Shown: positions 53,643 through 63,497, numbered from the stretch's first letter. The stretch is DNA of 64,000 bases from Sphingomonas sp. HMP6 (GCF_013374095.1 NZ_AP022672.1:1487501-1551500); one strand, 5' to 3'. Notes: a model not told the origin generated them from the letters alone. A program made the numbers and translations.

Positions 53643-55351
53643 GCCGCTTCCGCTTCGAGCGGCCGCGCGTAGAGATAGCCTTGGCCGTAGGTGCAGCCGA
53701 GTGCCGCCAGCGTCTGCGCGAGTTCGTTGCTTTCGATACCCTCCCCCGTCGTCTGCATGCCGAGCGCTTGCGCCAGCGACAAAATGGCGCGAACGATGGC
53801 GATCTTGTCGCGGTCCGACAACATGCCCGTCACGAAGCTGCGGTCGATCTTGAGCACGTCAATTGGCAGTTTCTGCAGATAGGCGAGGTTCGAATAGCCA
53901 GTACCGAAATCGTCCATGGCAATCGTCGTGCCGAGGTCTTTCAGGGCGTGCATGATCCCGGCGATACGATCCGGATCGGAGACTAGCGCGCTCTCGGTCA
54001 ATTCGAGCGTGAAGCGCGATCCATCGAGCCCGTTGACCGCCAGGGCCGATTGCACAACCGGTGCGATCACGTCGCGCTGAAGCTGAATGGCGGACAGATT
54101 GACCGCAAGCTTCGCCCCGCAATTGCCGCCCAGCCGCGCATCCCATTGCGCCAGCGTCGCGGCCGCCTCCTGGATTGCCCAGCGCCCGAGCGGCACGATC
54201 AGGCCCGATTCCTCCGCTACCGGTATGAAATCGTTAGGTGAATGTTCGGTGCCATCCTCGCCACGCCACCGCGCAAGGGATTCGAATGCAACGAGCTGGC
54301 CGGTGGAAAGATCGATGATCGGCTGATAGGTCAGCCGCATCTGCCCACGCTCGATCGCGCGACGCAGTGCGGTTTCCATGCCGAATTGTTCGCGTGCAAG
54401 GTCGAACGCCTGGGTCTGGTACGCCTCGGTCTTACCGGTGCCCTTGGAACGTTTGACCGCGAACTGGGCGTGCCGAATCAATTCTTCGCTGTCGTCGATC
54501 GCGGGTCCGCCAAAGGCGATGCCGATCGAACACGCAACGCGAATCTCGAAATCGGAAAGGCGGAACGGTGTCGCGAGCGCAGCCTGTAGGCGTCGTGCGA
54601 CCTGGTCCGCATCGCCCACGCCGTCGTCCAGCGTCAGCAGGATGCCGAATTCATCGCCACCGGTGCGCGCGAGCACATCCTGCGAGCGCAACGCCCCCTT
54701 CAGCCGTCGTGCCACGGTGATGAGCAACTCGTCGCCCGTCATCGATCCAAGGCAGGCGTTGACGCGACTGAACCGGTCGAGATCGACCACCAGCACCGCA
54801 TAGCACGCGCGCCGCTCTGGATCGGCCAGAAGGGTCTCAAGACGATCGCTGAACCCGGCGCGATTGGGCAGTCCGGTCAGGCTGTCGGTCAGCATCTCGC
54901 GGCGGAGATTGTGCTCGGTGCGCAGCTCGGCCGTCTGATCGATCAGCACCAGCATGCAGCGCTGCTCCGGATTGCGCGTCAGGCGGGCGAGTGTCGCCTG
55001 ATAATAGCGGCATTCCACCGCATCGCCATACTCGACCTGAAATTCCGCGCGGAGCGAGTCGCCGTGGATGAAGGTGATGATCCGGGCTTCGATCTGCGAA
55101 ACCAACGAGCGGCGGCGCTCACCGCCGCCCAGGCCTGCGATATCGTGCGCGCGGTTCGCCGTGAGGATAACGACCGCCGGTTTGGCGTCGGTGACGCTGC
55201 CGCTGTCCGCCAATGCGATCAGCGCGGCTGGGATCGGCAACAGATTGATTGCGCGCGATGCCATCATCACCGTCGCAGCCTGCGAATCATCGCCTGTCAG
55301 CGCGAACGCTGCAGTCGAGGAGGCCAAAGCAGGATGCGACTTGAGCGCCAT
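53612..55351 (-). CDS. GGDEF-EAL cyclic-di-GMP protein
   Basis: The 579-residue protein has a PAS-like N-terminal region (to about 150), a GGDEF domain with the intact active site GGDEF at 241-245 and an inhibitory I-site RSQD at 232-235, and an EAL domain. The EAL motif reads ESL in LVAFESLARW; the other phosphodiesterase residues are in place (LAVNLSAIQL, LELTESALV, MDDFGTGYSNLAYL, LKIDRSFV, TGEGIES). Both activities are possible. The protein is predicted soluble. A 26-bp palindrome lies upstream. Confidence 0.9.
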   Translation of the reverse strand: MALKSHPALASSTAAFALTGDDSQAATVMMASRAINLLPIPAALIALADSGSVTDAKPAVVILTANRAHDIAGLGGGERRRSLVSQIEARIITFIHGDSLRAEFQVEYGDAVECRYYQATLARLTRNPEQRCMLVLIDQTAELRTEHNLRREMLTDSLTGLPNRAGFSDRLETLLADPERRACYAVLVVDLDRFSRVNACLGSMTGDELLITVARRLKGALRSQDVLARTGGDEFGILLTLDDGVGDADQVARRLQAALATPFRLSDFEIRVACSIGIAFGGPAIDDSEELIRHAQFAVKRSKGTGKTEAYQTQAFDLAREQFGMETALRRAIERGQMRLTYQPIIDLSTGQLVAFESLARWRGEDGTEHSPNDFIPVAEESGLIVPLGRWAIQEAAATLAQWDARLGGNCGAKLAVNLSAIQLQRDVIAPVVQSALAVNGLDGSRFTLELTESALVSDPDRIAGIMHALKDLGTTIAMDDFGTGYSNLAYLQKLPIDVLKIDRSFVTGMLSDRDKIAIVRAILSLAQALGMQTTGEGIESNELAQTLAALGCTYGQGYLYARPLEAEAAYAMVVERLN

Positions 55352-55407
55352 TTCCCCTGCGTTACCCGCGATTCGTTAAGAACCCGCTCAACGCACAGGT
55401 TTCTCAG

Positions 55408-55433
55408 GGACTTGTGTCACCTGACACAGGTCC
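55408..55433. promoter_or_regulatory. 26-bp palindrome between parC and the GGDEF-EAL gene
   Basis: GGAC-T-TGTGTCA-CC-TGACACA-G-GTCC is a palindrome with only the two flanking bases unpaired. It is 57 bp upstream of the GGDEF-EAL start. No T-run follows it on the minus strand, so an operator is more likely than a parC terminator. Confidence 0.5.
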
Positions 55434-55446
55434 TAGCGATTTTGCG

Positions 55447-57693
55447 TCAGAAGCGATTGTCGCGGGGGAAGCCATTGGGCGGCATCCGCCCCGCAGCCCC
55501 GCGTGCGGCCCGCCACGGGCCGAGGTCTGTCTCGGTCCGGGTCCGCCCGCTGTCCCCCCCCATCGGCCAGCTTAGCCCTTGGGCAAAAACGAAGGTCGTC
55601 GCATCCGACAGGCCCCCATCGCGGAAACGCATCAGTTGCACGCCCTGCCCGCGTGACAATTCGGCCAGCTCGGCGAGCGGGAACACAAGCAAGCGCCGAT
55701 TGTCGCCGATCGCCGCAACATAATCCGCCTCCGGATCGACCGGACGAACGATCTTGAGCCTCGCGCCGAGCTTTGGCGTAACGACGGTCTTACCCTTGCG
55801 GGTTTCGGCAAGAATATCGGCGCTGCGCACGAGAAAACCGCGCCCATCGCTCGCTGCGACGAGCAGTTTCTCGGCGATGCTCGCGCGGAAAATGCCGACG
55901 ATACCGACATCGCCGTCGAGATCGATCATCAGCCGCACCGGCTCGCCAAACCCGCGCCCACCGGGCAATTTATCGGCACCCAGTGTGAAGAACCGCCCGT
56001 TTTCCGCCGCGATCACGATCTTGTCGGTGGTCTGCGCGGTAAAATCGAACAGCGCCGCGTCACCATCCTTGAACTTTAGTGCGGCAAGGCCGGCCGCATC
56101 GAGATGCCCCTTCATCGCTCGAATCCAGCCGCGTTGCGACAGGATCACGGTGATCGGCTCGCGCTCGATCATCGCGTCGAGCGGGATGTCGCGCGCCGGG
56201 GCCGCCTCCGCCACCGTCGTGCGCCGCTTGCCGAGTTTGGTTTCGGGGCCGTAGCGCTCGCGCAGCTTGGCGAAATCCTTCTTCAGCCGCGTCCGCTGCC
56301 GCGCATCGCTGCCGAGCAGGGCGTCGAGCCCGGCGCGTTCTGCCTCCAGTCCTTCGCGCTCCTTGCGCAACTCCATTTCCTCGAGCCGCCGCAAGCTGCG
56401 CAGCCGCATGTTGAGAATCGCCTCAGCCTGGCGGTCGTTGAGCTCGAACTCGGCGATCATCACCGGCTTGGGTTCATCCTCGGTACGAATGATCTCGATC
56501 ACGCGGTCGAGATTGAGATAGGCGACGATATACCCGTCGAGCAGCTCGATCCGGTCGGCGATCTTGGACAGCCGATGCGCGGTGCGCCGCTGCAGCACGA
56601 TGAACTGGTGCGCGATCCATTCCTGCAACGCTTGCCGCAAGCTCATCACGCGCGGCGTGCGCGTCGCATCCAGAACGTTGAGGTTGAGGCTGAAGCGCAC
56701 TTCCAGATCGGTCATCCGAAACAGGCTTTCCATCAGCATGTCGGCATCGACCGTGCGGCTGCGCGGTTCGATCACGATGCGGATCTCGCTGTCCGATTCG
56801 TCGCGAATGTCGGCCAGGATCGGCAGTTTCTTGTCGTTGACGAGTGCCGCGATCTGCTCGATCAATTTGCCCTTCTGGATGCCGTACGGAATTTCCGTGA
56901 CGATCGCATTCCAGGTGCCCCGGCCCAAATCCTCGACATGCCAGCGCGCGCGTAAGCGGAAACCGCCACGCCCGGTGGCGTAGGCCTCGGCAATCGCCGC
57001 CGGACTATCGACGACGAGGCCGCCGGTCGGGAAATCCGGGCCCTTGATATGCTCGAGCAGCGCCGCGTTGTCCGCCTCGGGCTGGTCGATCAGCATGATT
57101 GCCGCATCGAACAGTTCGGCGGCATTGTGCGGCGGGATATTCGTGGCCATGCCGACCGCGATTCCCGCCGCACCATTTGCTAGCAGGTTGGGGAAGGCTC
57201 CGGGGAAGAGCTCGGGTTCCTGCTCTTCATTATTATAGGTCGGTTTGAAGCCGACGGCGTCTTCGTCGAGCCCGGCCATCAAATCCATTGCGACTTGCGT
57301 CAGACGCGCCTCGGTATAGCGGAAGGCGGCGGCGTTATCGCCGTCGATATTGCCGAAATTGCCTTGGCCCTCAACGAGCGGGTAGCGCACCGAGAAATCC
57401 TGCGCGAGCCGGACCATCGCGTCATAGACCGAGCTGTCGCCATGCGGATGATATTTACCGATCACTTCGCCGACGACGCGCGCCGATTTCTTGTACGGCG
57501 TGCTCGGGTCCATCCGCAGCTGCCGCATCGCCCAAAGCAAGCGGCGATGCACCGGCTTCATCCCGTCGCGCACATCGGGCAGCGACCGCGCCGTGATCGT
57601 CGACAGCGCATAGACCAAGTAGCGGTCGCTGAGCGCGCTATCGAACGGGGCATCGACAATGGCTTGGAACGGATCGGTCAGGTCGGTCGGCAT
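55447..57693 (-). CDS. parC: DNA topoisomerase IV subunit A
   Basis: The 748-residue protein decatenates chromosomes together with ParE. The catalytic tyrosine is Tyr126 in AAAFRYTEARL. The quinolone-resistance region reads HPHGDSSVYDAMVRL: Ser87 and Asp91 sit at the positions of E. coli Ser80 and Glu84, the sensitive-type serine being retained. The C-terminal beta-propeller follows (VILSQRGWIRAMKGH, VVTPKLGARLKIVRP). Its GyrA-box is not of the canonical GyrA form, which supports ParC. Confidence 0.93.
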   Translation of the reverse strand: MPTDLTDPFQAIVDAPFDSALSDRYLVYALSTITARSLPDVRDGMKPVHRRLLWAMRQLRMDPSTPYKKSARVVGEVIGKYHPHGDSSVYDAMVRLAQDFSVRYPLVEGQGNFGNIDGDNAAAFRYTEARLTQVAMDLMAGLDEDAVGFKPTYNNEEQEPELFPGAFPNLLANGAAGIAVGMATNIPPHNAAELFDAAIMLIDQPEADNAALLEHIKGPDFPTGGLVVDSPAAIAEAYATGRGGFRLRARWHVEDLGRGTWNAIVTEIPYGIQKGKLIEQIAALVNDKKLPILADIRDESDSEIRIVIEPRSRTVDADMLMESLFRMTDLEVRFSLNLNVLDATRTPRVMSLRQALQEWIAHQFIVLQRRTAHRLSKIADRIELLDGYIVAYLNLDRVIEIIRTEDEPKPVMIAEFELNDRQAEAILNMRLRSLRRLEEMELRKEREGLEAERAGLDALLGSDARQRTRLKKDFAKLRERYGPETKLGKRRTTVAEAAPARDIPLDAMIEREPITVILSQRGWIRAMKGHLDAAGLAALKFKDGDAALFDFTAQTTDKIVIAAENGRFFTLGADKLPGGRGFGEPVRLMIDLDGDVGIVGIFRASIAEKLLVAASDGRGFLVRSADILAETRKGKTVVTPKLGARLKIVRPVDPEADYVAAIGDNRRLLVFPLAELAELSRGQGVQLMRFRDGGLSDATTFVFAQGLSWPMGGDSGRTRTETDLGPWRAARGAAGRMPPNGFPRDNRF

Positions 57694-57738
57694 GGCATTC
57701 GGGTAGCAGGCCGCGGGCAGCCGCGTCTATCCTTCCGC

Positions 57739-58665
57739 TTAGGCAACATCCGAATCGCGCCGCGCGCCGAGCGGCCGCGGCGGGGCGTTGCGCGCGACCT
57801 CTTCTAGCAACCAGTCGCGAAACTGCCGGACCTTGGCGACAGTGCGCCGCCGTTCAGGATACACCAGCCAGCACCAGCTTCCCCGTTCGGACACCTGATC
57901 GAACGGCCGCACCAGCCGCCCTTGCGCGACGTCGTGATGCCACAGGAACGGGGTCAGCAACGCAATCCCCTGCCCCGCCATCGCGGCATGGCCTTCATTC
58001 GCTTCGGTATCGAGCCGGATCCCGGCGCGCGGTGCCTGTGCCGGGGCGGGCACGCCGGCCTGTTCGAACCAGATGCTCCAGCGCCGCTTCTGCCGATCGA
58101 TCAACGGCAAATCGATCAAGTCGCGCGGTGTCAACGGGCCGTGCTGCGCCAGGAAACCCGGGCTGCACATCGGGGTAAAATCCATCGGAAATAACCGGTG
58201 CGCAACCAGATCGGGCCATCCACCCGCCCCCGAACGGATTGCGACATCGACCTCCTCCGACGCGAACGAGACCACCGCATCCGACGTCGTCAGCCGCACC
58301 GCCATCGCCGGATGCTCCATCTGAAATCCGCCCAACCGCCACGCCAGCCAGCTATTGGCGACGCTGTTAAAGGTAGAGATCGTCAGCACTGCGGCATCAT
58401 CGGCCCGAACCGACCCGAACGCGGCATCAATCGCATCGAACGCGCGGGTGATATGCGGTGCCGCGCGGCTACCCGCTTCGGTCAACACAATGCCCCGCCC
58501 AGCGCGCATGAACAGCGGCGCGCCGAGTCGCTCCTCCAGCAGCTTCATCTGATAGCTAACCGCCGCCTGCGTCATCCCCAACTCTTCGGCGGCGCGCGTG
58601 AAATTACCGTGGCGCGCAGCGGCTTCAAACACGCGAACGGCGGCAAGGGGCGGAAGGTTGCGCAC
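57739..58665 (-). CDS. LysR-family transcriptional regulator (GcvA-like)
   Basis: The 308-residue regulator has an N-terminal winged HTH (RVFEAAARHGNFTRAAEELG, MTQAAVSYQMKLLEERLGAP) and a C-terminal substrate-binding domain. The sequence PLFMRAGRGIVLTEAG and PPLAAVRVFEA suggest the GcvA/AmpR-like subgroup. It is divergent from the UrcA gene, its most likely target by position. Confidence 0.9.
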   Translation of the reverse strand: MRNLPPLAAVRVFEAAARHGNFTRAAEELGMTQAAVSYQMKLLEERLGAPLFMRAGRGIVLTEAGSRAAPHITRAFDAIDAAFGSVRADDAAVLTISTFNSVANSWLAWRLGGFQMEHPAMAVRLTTSDAVVSFASEEVDVAIRSGAGGWPDLVAHRLFPMDFTPMCSPGFLAQHGPLTPRDLIDLPLIDRQKRRWSIWFEQAGVPAPAQAPRAGIRLDTEANEGHAAMAGQGIALLTPFLWHHDVAQGRLVRPFDQVSERGSWCWLVYPERRRTVAKVRQFRDWLLEEVARNAPPRPLGARRDSDVA

Positions 58666-58780
58666 GCGCTCTTATAAGCAAGGCTTGTATATCATGCAAA
58701 ACGATTTGTTGGCGTAACGACTTTGCCGGGCGCATTGGGGCGGCGGCGCCAAACACTCCTCGATTGCAAGGATATGCCTC

Positions 58781-59134
58781 ATGTCGAAGTTGCTCTTCAC
58801 CCTCGCCGCATTGTCAGTGTCCGCGCCGCTGGCTGCGTCCGAGCGCGATATCCCGCGGACCGCCCGGATCCATTATGCCGACCTAGATTTGACCCGATAC
58901 GCCGGGAAGGAGGAACTCGACCGGCGCATCAAGGTAGCGTTGCGCGCGCTATGCGCAGAGGACCAGCAACTCGGCCTCTTCACGCGGCTGCAGGAAATCC
59001 GCTGCCTGCGCGCCGCAACCGCGCAAGTGTCGGTACAGCGCGCGCAGGTCCTCGCAAACGCCGCTGCACGCCCGGCTTCGCGCGATACCGCGCTAGCCTC
59101 GCCGACCCATAAACCGATAAGCAGCGCTGATTAA
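58781..59134 (+). CDS. UrcA family protein
   Basis: The 117-residue exported protein has a signal peptide (MSKLLFTLAALSVSAPLAAS) and the UrcA core VHYADLDL-like IHYADLDLTRYAGKEELDRR with two conserved cysteines (LRALCAED and EIRCLRAAT) that may form a disulfide. Function is unknown. The ATG at 58781 follows an aaggat site. Confidence 0.88.
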   Translation: MSKLLFTLAALSVSAPLAASERDIPRTARIHYADLDLTRYAGKEELDRRIKVALRALCAEDQQLGLFTRLQEIRCLRAATAQVSVQRAQVLANAAARPASRDTALASPTHKPISSAD

Positions 59135-59203
59135 TCGAAAAGCGTAGCTTGTCATTGTAGATCAGCATTTGGGCCAGCGGCGTCGATCGACTATGCAAGT
59201 GCG

Positions 59204-60130
59204 ATGTTTCGTTCCATCTCGTTTCGCTATGTCTCGATCGCGCTGCTGGCCTTGTCTGTCGGCATGACCGCCCCCTCGACCGCCGCTCCGGCCAGCTTCA
59301 CCCCGCTGAAGTGGCCCGATCTGACCAAGCGCCCGCAACCCAAGCCCGACGCCACCATCTCCTACGGTGACGACACCCTGGAGAAGGCCGATGTCTGGCT
59401 GCCGACCGGCCCCGGTCAGCACCCGGTCGTGCTGATGGTGCATGGCGGCTGCTGGACGACCAGCATCGCCGATCGCAGCCTGATGAACTGGATCGCCGAC
59501 GATCTGCGCAAGAGCGGAATAGCGGTGTGGAACATAGAGTATCGCGGCGTTGACCGGCCCGGCGGCGGCTATCCCGGCACGTTCCGCGATGCTGGCACCG
59601 CGGCGGATGCGCTGCGCAAGCACGCGACCGAGTTTCATCTCGACACGAAGCGTATCGTCGCCGTCGGCCACTCTGCGGGCGGGCATCTCGCCTTGTGGCT
59701 GGCCGCGCGCCCACGAATCGCGCGCAGCAGCCCGCTCTACACCGCGCAGCCACTGAAGATCGCACGCGTGATCAGCCTCGGCGGCCTTCCCGATCTCGAA
59801 GCGACCGCCGCCAGCCCAGATAATGGCTGCGGCGTCGATGTGGTGGCGCAGCTCGTCGGCAAGCCCGGCAGCCGCACCGATGTCTACTCCGACACCTCGG
59901 TCCCGCGGCTGCTGCCGCTGAAAGTCCCACAGGATCTGGTCAACGGGCGCGAAGACAAGATCATCCCGCTGCGGCTCGGCACAGGCTATGAAGCGCAAGC
60001 CAAGGCCAAGGGCGACCGCGTCGCGCTGCACGTGATCGAGCGTACCGGCCACGTCGAACTGATCGCGCCGGAAAGCGCTGCGTGGGCCGCGACCAAACAG
60101 CTCATCCAGACCGCGTTGGCCGGGCGATGA
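59204..60130 (+). CDS. exported alpha/beta hydrolase, possible kynurenine-formamidase-like
   Basis: The 308-residue hydrolase has a signal peptide (VSIALLALSVGMTAPSTAA). The oxyanion block MVHGGCWTTSIADRSLM carries the HGG-x-W motif typical of the BD-FAE/arylformamidase group. The nucleophile elbow is VGHSAGGHLALWLA. An Asp (LVNGREDKIIPL) and His (RTGHVELIAP) complete the triad. A kynureninase gene lies 119 bp downstream, which suggests arylformamidase; its export signal argues against that cytosolic role. Confidence 0.85.
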   Translation: MFRSISFRYVSIALLALSVGMTAPSTAAPASFTPLKWPDLTKRPQPKPDATISYGDDTLEKADVWLPTGPGQHPVVLMVHGGCWTTSIADRSLMNWIADDLRKSGIAVWNIEYRGVDRPGGGYPGTFRDAGTAADALRKHATEFHLDTKRIVAVGHSAGGHLALWLAARPRIARSSPLYTAQPLKIARVISLGGLPDLEATAASPDNGCGVDVVAQLVGKPGSRTDVYSDTSVPRLLPLKVPQDLVNGREDKIIPLRLGTGYEAQAKAKGDRVALHVIERTGHVELIAPESAAWAATKQLIQTALAGR

Positions 60131-60141
60131 CCGTCCCCCCT

Positions 60142-60232
60142 CCGTTCGCCCTGAGCCTGTCGAAGGGCAGCGTGCCGCACGCCCCGTCGTCTCAAGCGGA
60201 GAGCAGCCCTTCGACAGGCTCAGGGCGAACGG
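60142..60232. repeat. palindromic intergenic repeat (CTGAGCCTGTCGAAG type), copy 2
   Basis: The arms are perfect 27-bp inverted copies (60142-60168 and 60206-60232) around a 37-bp spacer: CCGTTCGCCCTGAGCCTGTC and on. The same family occurs at 27327-27418. It sits between the hydrolase and kynureninase genes, which argues that they may not form a tight operon. Confidence 0.95.
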
Positions 60233-60248
60233 TCGTGTGGAGCGTCCG

Positions 60249-61463
60249 ATGACCCGCGATGAAGCCCGCGCCCGCGACGCCGCCGATCCTTTGCGCCCAT
60301 ACCGCGACCGCTTCCTCCTGCCCGAGGGCGTGATCTACCTCGACGGCAATTCGCTCGGCCCCCTGCCCCGCACCACCGCACCCGCGCTCGCCGACATCGC
60401 CCAGCGGCAGTGGGGCGAACGGCTGATCCGAAGCTGGAACGAAGGCTGGATCGACGCGCCGCAACGCATCGGCGGCAAGATCGCGCGCCTGATCGGTGCG
60501 CACGCCGACGAAGTGATCGTAGCCGATTCGACCTCGGTCAATCTGTTCAAGCTGCTGGTCGCCGCGCTCCGCCACAATCCCACACGCCACACGATCGTCA
60601 GCGAGACCGGCAATTTCCCGACCGACCTGCACATTGCGGAGGGTGCGATCGGCTGCGTCCCCGGCGCGCGGCTGAACGCGGTGGGGCGCGGCGATCTTGC
60701 CGACGCAATCGACCAAAACACGGCGGTTACGCTGCTGACGCACGTCCATTACAAGACCGGCGAGCGCTACGACATGGGCGTCTGGACCGCTCGTGCACAC
60801 GAGGCCGGAGCACTCGCACTATGGGATTTGAGCCATAGCGTCGGCGCTATCGCGGTCGATCTGAACGGTGCGGGGGCCGATCTCGCGGTCGGCTGCGGCT
60901 ATAAATATCTCAACGGCGGCCCCGGCGCGCCCGCCTTCCTGTTCGTCTCGCGCGCGCTCCAGGATCGGCTCGCCAGCCCGCTGTCGGGCTGGATGGGCCA
61001 CGCCGCCCCCTTCGAATTTGCCGATGCCTATGCCCCAGCACCCGGCATGACGCGCTGGCTCGCCGGGACCCCGCCGATGCTGGCGATGAGCGGGCTGGAG
61101 GCCGGGGTCGACCTGTGGCTTGACGTCGACCGCGCGCAGGTGGCGACGAAGAGCGCGGCACTGTTCGACCTGTTCGCCGCAATCGGCGCGGGGCTAGGTC
61201 TCGAATGCGTCTCCCCGGCCAATCCGGAGCAGCGCGGCAGCCATATCTCCTTCCGCCACCCGGAGGCTTACGCGCTGTGCCAGGCGCTGATCGCGCGCGG
61301 CGTCATCGGCGATTTCCGCGATCCCGACATCCTCCGCTTCGGCCTCACGCCGCTGTATCTTGGCTTCGAAGACGTGTGGCGCGCTGGCGAAATCCTCGGC
61401 GAGATTCTGGCGAACGAGGCCTATGCCGACCCCGTTTTCTCAGAAAGACAAGCCGTTACCTAG
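60249..61463 (+). CDS. kynU: kynureninase
   Basis: This PLP enzyme cleaves kynurenine to anthranilate and alanine in tryptophan breakdown. About 404 residues from ATG 60249 (GTG 60237 is an alternative). Seen are GVIYLDGNSLGPLPRT at the N-terminus, VIVADSTSVNLFKLLVAALR, and the PLP-binding lysine in GCGYKYLNGGPGAPAFLFV. The blocks ALWDLSHSVGAIAVDLNGAG (PLP-ring Asp) and CVSPANPEQRGSHISFRHP are typical. Confidence 0.93.
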   Translation: MTRDEARARDAADPLRPYRDRFLLPEGVIYLDGNSLGPLPRTTAPALADIAQRQWGERLIRSWNEGWIDAPQRIGGKIARLIGAHADEVIVADSTSVNLFKLLVAALRHNPTRHTIVSETGNFPTDLHIAEGAIGCVPGARLNAVGRGDLADAIDQNTAVTLLTHVHYKTGERYDMGVWTARAHEAGALALWDLSHSVGAIAVDLNGAGADLAVGCGYKYLNGGPGAPAFLFVSRALQDRLASPLSGWMGHAAPFEFADAYAPAPGMTRWLAGTPPMLAMSGLEAGVDLWLDVDRAQVATKSAALFDLFAAIGAGLGLECVSPANPEQRGSHISFRHPEAYALCQALIARGVIGDFRDPDILRFGLTPLYLGFEDVWRAGEILGEILANEAYADPVFSERQAVT

Positions 61464-61521
61464 GGCATTGCCGCTTGGCCGAATACTACATCCACGAGAT
61501 AGCGTATTCCATCGGGAGAGT

Positions 61522-62421
61522 ATGATGCGGTATCCACTGCGAACTTCGCTTCTTCTTTGCCTGTCACTGGTGGCGTGCAGCAAATCATCCAGCGATGGAG
61601 GTGATGCCTCGCACTACGCGCCTTCCGCTCGCGTAGAAAAGCTCGATACGTTCGATGTTGTCGAGGCCGGAGCCGCCAATGCCGCGCCGTTGCAAAGTCC
61701 CCAGATCGCTTACAGCTACGAACTTTCGTATCTGCTTGCCGACGCGCAACTGGCCGACGTCCAGGCGAAGCAAGTCGCTTTATGCACCGACCTCGGTCCG
61801 GCGAAGTGCCAGGTGGCAAAGACTTCGATCAGCAACGCTGGACGCGGTGCGGGCGCGAGCGGTGAAACCAAATTGCTTGTAGATGCCCGGATCGCAATCG
61901 TGTTCCAGAAGCAGCTCGACAAAGTGGTCACCGCAGTTGGCGGCCAACTCTCAGACCGCAGCACCACGGCCGAGGATATCACTAAACAAGTGATCGACAC
62001 CGACGCGCGCGTCCGCGCCAAACAGATCCTCGCCGACAGATTGACGAAGCTCATCGCGGAATCGAACGGAAAGGTCTCCGATCTGGTCGCAGCCGAACAA
62101 GCCTTCGCCACGACGCAGGAGGAACTCGACGCCGCTCGCTCGCTTCAGGCGAGCCTGCTTCAGCGTGTCGCTATGTCGGACATCACAATCGGATACGCGA
62201 CACGCGAATCAAACAGCATGTGGGCGCCGGTGCGCCGCAGCCTTGGCGCGGTGGGGGATTCGTTAGGCGGCAGCATCGCGGCGCTGGTGACGTTCGTCGT
62301 CGTCGCCCTGCCGTGGGTCGTGATGCTGTCGCTCCTGGCCTGGGTTCTGCGGCGAATTGGCTGGCGCTGGCCGTTCCGCCGCCGCTTGCGCGGTATGGCG
62401 CGCGACGAGGCCCCAAGCTGA
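61522..62421 (+). CDS. DUF4349 domain lipoprotein
   Basis: The 299-residue protein has a lipoprotein signal (RTSLLLCLSLVAC, lipobox LVAC). The DUF4349 domain has IAYSYELSYLLADAQLADVQ, a coiled coil (ITKQVIDTDARVRAKQIL, TTQEELDAARSLQASLLQRV) and a C-terminal membrane segment (GSIAALVTFVVVALPWVVML). It would therefore be anchored at both ends. Function unknown. Confidence 0.87.
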   Translation: MMRYPLRTSLLLCLSLVACSKSSSDGGDASHYAPSARVEKLDTFDVVEAGAANAAPLQSPQIAYSYELSYLLADAQLADVQAKQVALCTDLGPAKCQVAKTSISNAGRGAGASGETKLLVDARIAIVFQKQLDKVVTAVGGQLSDRSTTAEDITKQVIDTDARVRAKQILADRLTKLIAESNGKVSDLVAAEQAFATTQEELDAARSLQASLLQRVAMSDITIGYATRESNSMWAPVRRSLGAVGDSLGGSIAALVTFVVVALPWVVMLSLLAWVLRRIGWRWPFRRRLRGMARDEAPS

Positions 62422-62524
62422 TTGCACCCCCCTCCCGCTTTCGATATAGCCCAATACTTAGCGCCCCGGCCCGCGTTTTCCCCGCGTTGCCGGGGCCACT
62501 CTTTTTTCAAGGGTAGCTGCACAC

Positions 62525-63304
62525 ATGGCACGTCGCCGCCAGATTTACGAAGGCAAGGCCAAGATCCTCTATGAGGGTCCGGAGCCGGGCACGCTGATCC
62601 AGTATTTCAAGGATGACGCGACCGCCTTCAACGCCCAGAAAAAGGGCACGATCAGCGGCAAGGGCGTGCTCAACAACCGGATTTCCGAGCATATCTTCAC
62701 GTTGCTCGGCCTCATCGGCGTGCCGACGCACTTCATCCGCCGCCTCAACATGCGCGAACAGTTGATCCGCCAGGTCGAGATCATCCCGATCGAGGTTGTC
62801 GTCCGCAACGTCGCTGCCGGATCGATTTCAACACGACTCGGCATCGAGGAAGGCACGCAACTGCCGCGCACGATCATCGAGTATTACTATAAGGACGACG
62901 CGCTCGGCGATCCGATGATCACCGACGAACATATCGCCGCATTCGGCTGGGCGGGGCAGGAGGAGATGCACGACATCGCCGACCTCGCCATTCGCGTGAA
63001 CGATTTCCTGTGCGGCCTGTTCGCCGGGATCGGCATCCGCCTGATCGACTTCAAGCTCGAATTCGGGCGCGTGTGGGACAATGATTATCCGCGCATCATC
63101 CTGGCCGACGAGATCAGCCCCGATGGCTGCCGCCTGTGGGACATGCAGACCAACGAGAAGCTCGACAAGGACCGCTTCCGCCGCGATCTCGGCGGCGAAG
63201 TGGAGGCCTATCAGGAAGTCGCGCGCCGCCTGGGGCTGCTTCCCGAGGGCGCCGATGGTGCGGTGCTCGATCTCGAAAAGCATCGACTGAGCAAGGGCAA
63301 GTAA
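62525..63304 (+). CDS. purC: SAICAR synthetase
   Basis: The 259-residue enzyme ligates aspartate to CAIR in purine synthesis. The blocks are [60 protein letters not shown] and [20 protein letters not shown] then SPDGCRLWD. Length and motifs are standard. It begins the purC-purS-purQ series, interrupted only by a small minus-strand gene. Confidence 0.96.
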   Translation: MARRRQIYEGKAKILYEGPEPGTLIQYFKDDATAFNAQKKGTISGKGVLNNRISEHIFTLLGLIGVPTHFIRRLNMREQLIRQVEIIPIEVVVRNVAAGSISTRLGIEEGTQLPRTIIEYYYKDDALGDPMITDEHIAAFGWAGQEEMHDIADLAIRVNDFLCGLFAGIGIRLIDFKLEFGRVWDNDYPRIILADEISPDGCRLWDMQTNEKLDKDRFRRDLGGEVEAYQEVARRLGLLPEGADGAVLDLEKHRLSKGK

Positions 63305-63347
63305 CCCTCCCCCGCCGTCCGCACCACGCGGGCGGCGGCGGCGGCGG

Positions 63348-63497
63348 TCAGCCTTTGACCTTGAACCCGCAGATGATGCCGAAGATGAAGCAACTGAACA
63401 GCGCGAGCTGGACGTGTCCGCCGCTGTTGCTCCAGCCAAAATAGTCGCCACCAAAGGCGAACAGCGCGATGAACATCACCATTGCCAGTCCGGCCAT
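63348..63497 (-). CDS. small membrane protein within the pur genes
   Basis: This 49-residue protein has two short hydrophobic stretches (MAGLAMVMFIALFAFGGDYF and LFSCFIFGIICGFKVKG) and an aaagga ribosome site at good spacing from its ATG at 63497. It lies on the opposite strand between purC and purS. Function unknown. Confidence 0.62.
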   Translation of the reverse strand: MAGLAMVMFIALFAFGGDYFGWSNSGGHVQLALFSCFIFGIICGFKVKG

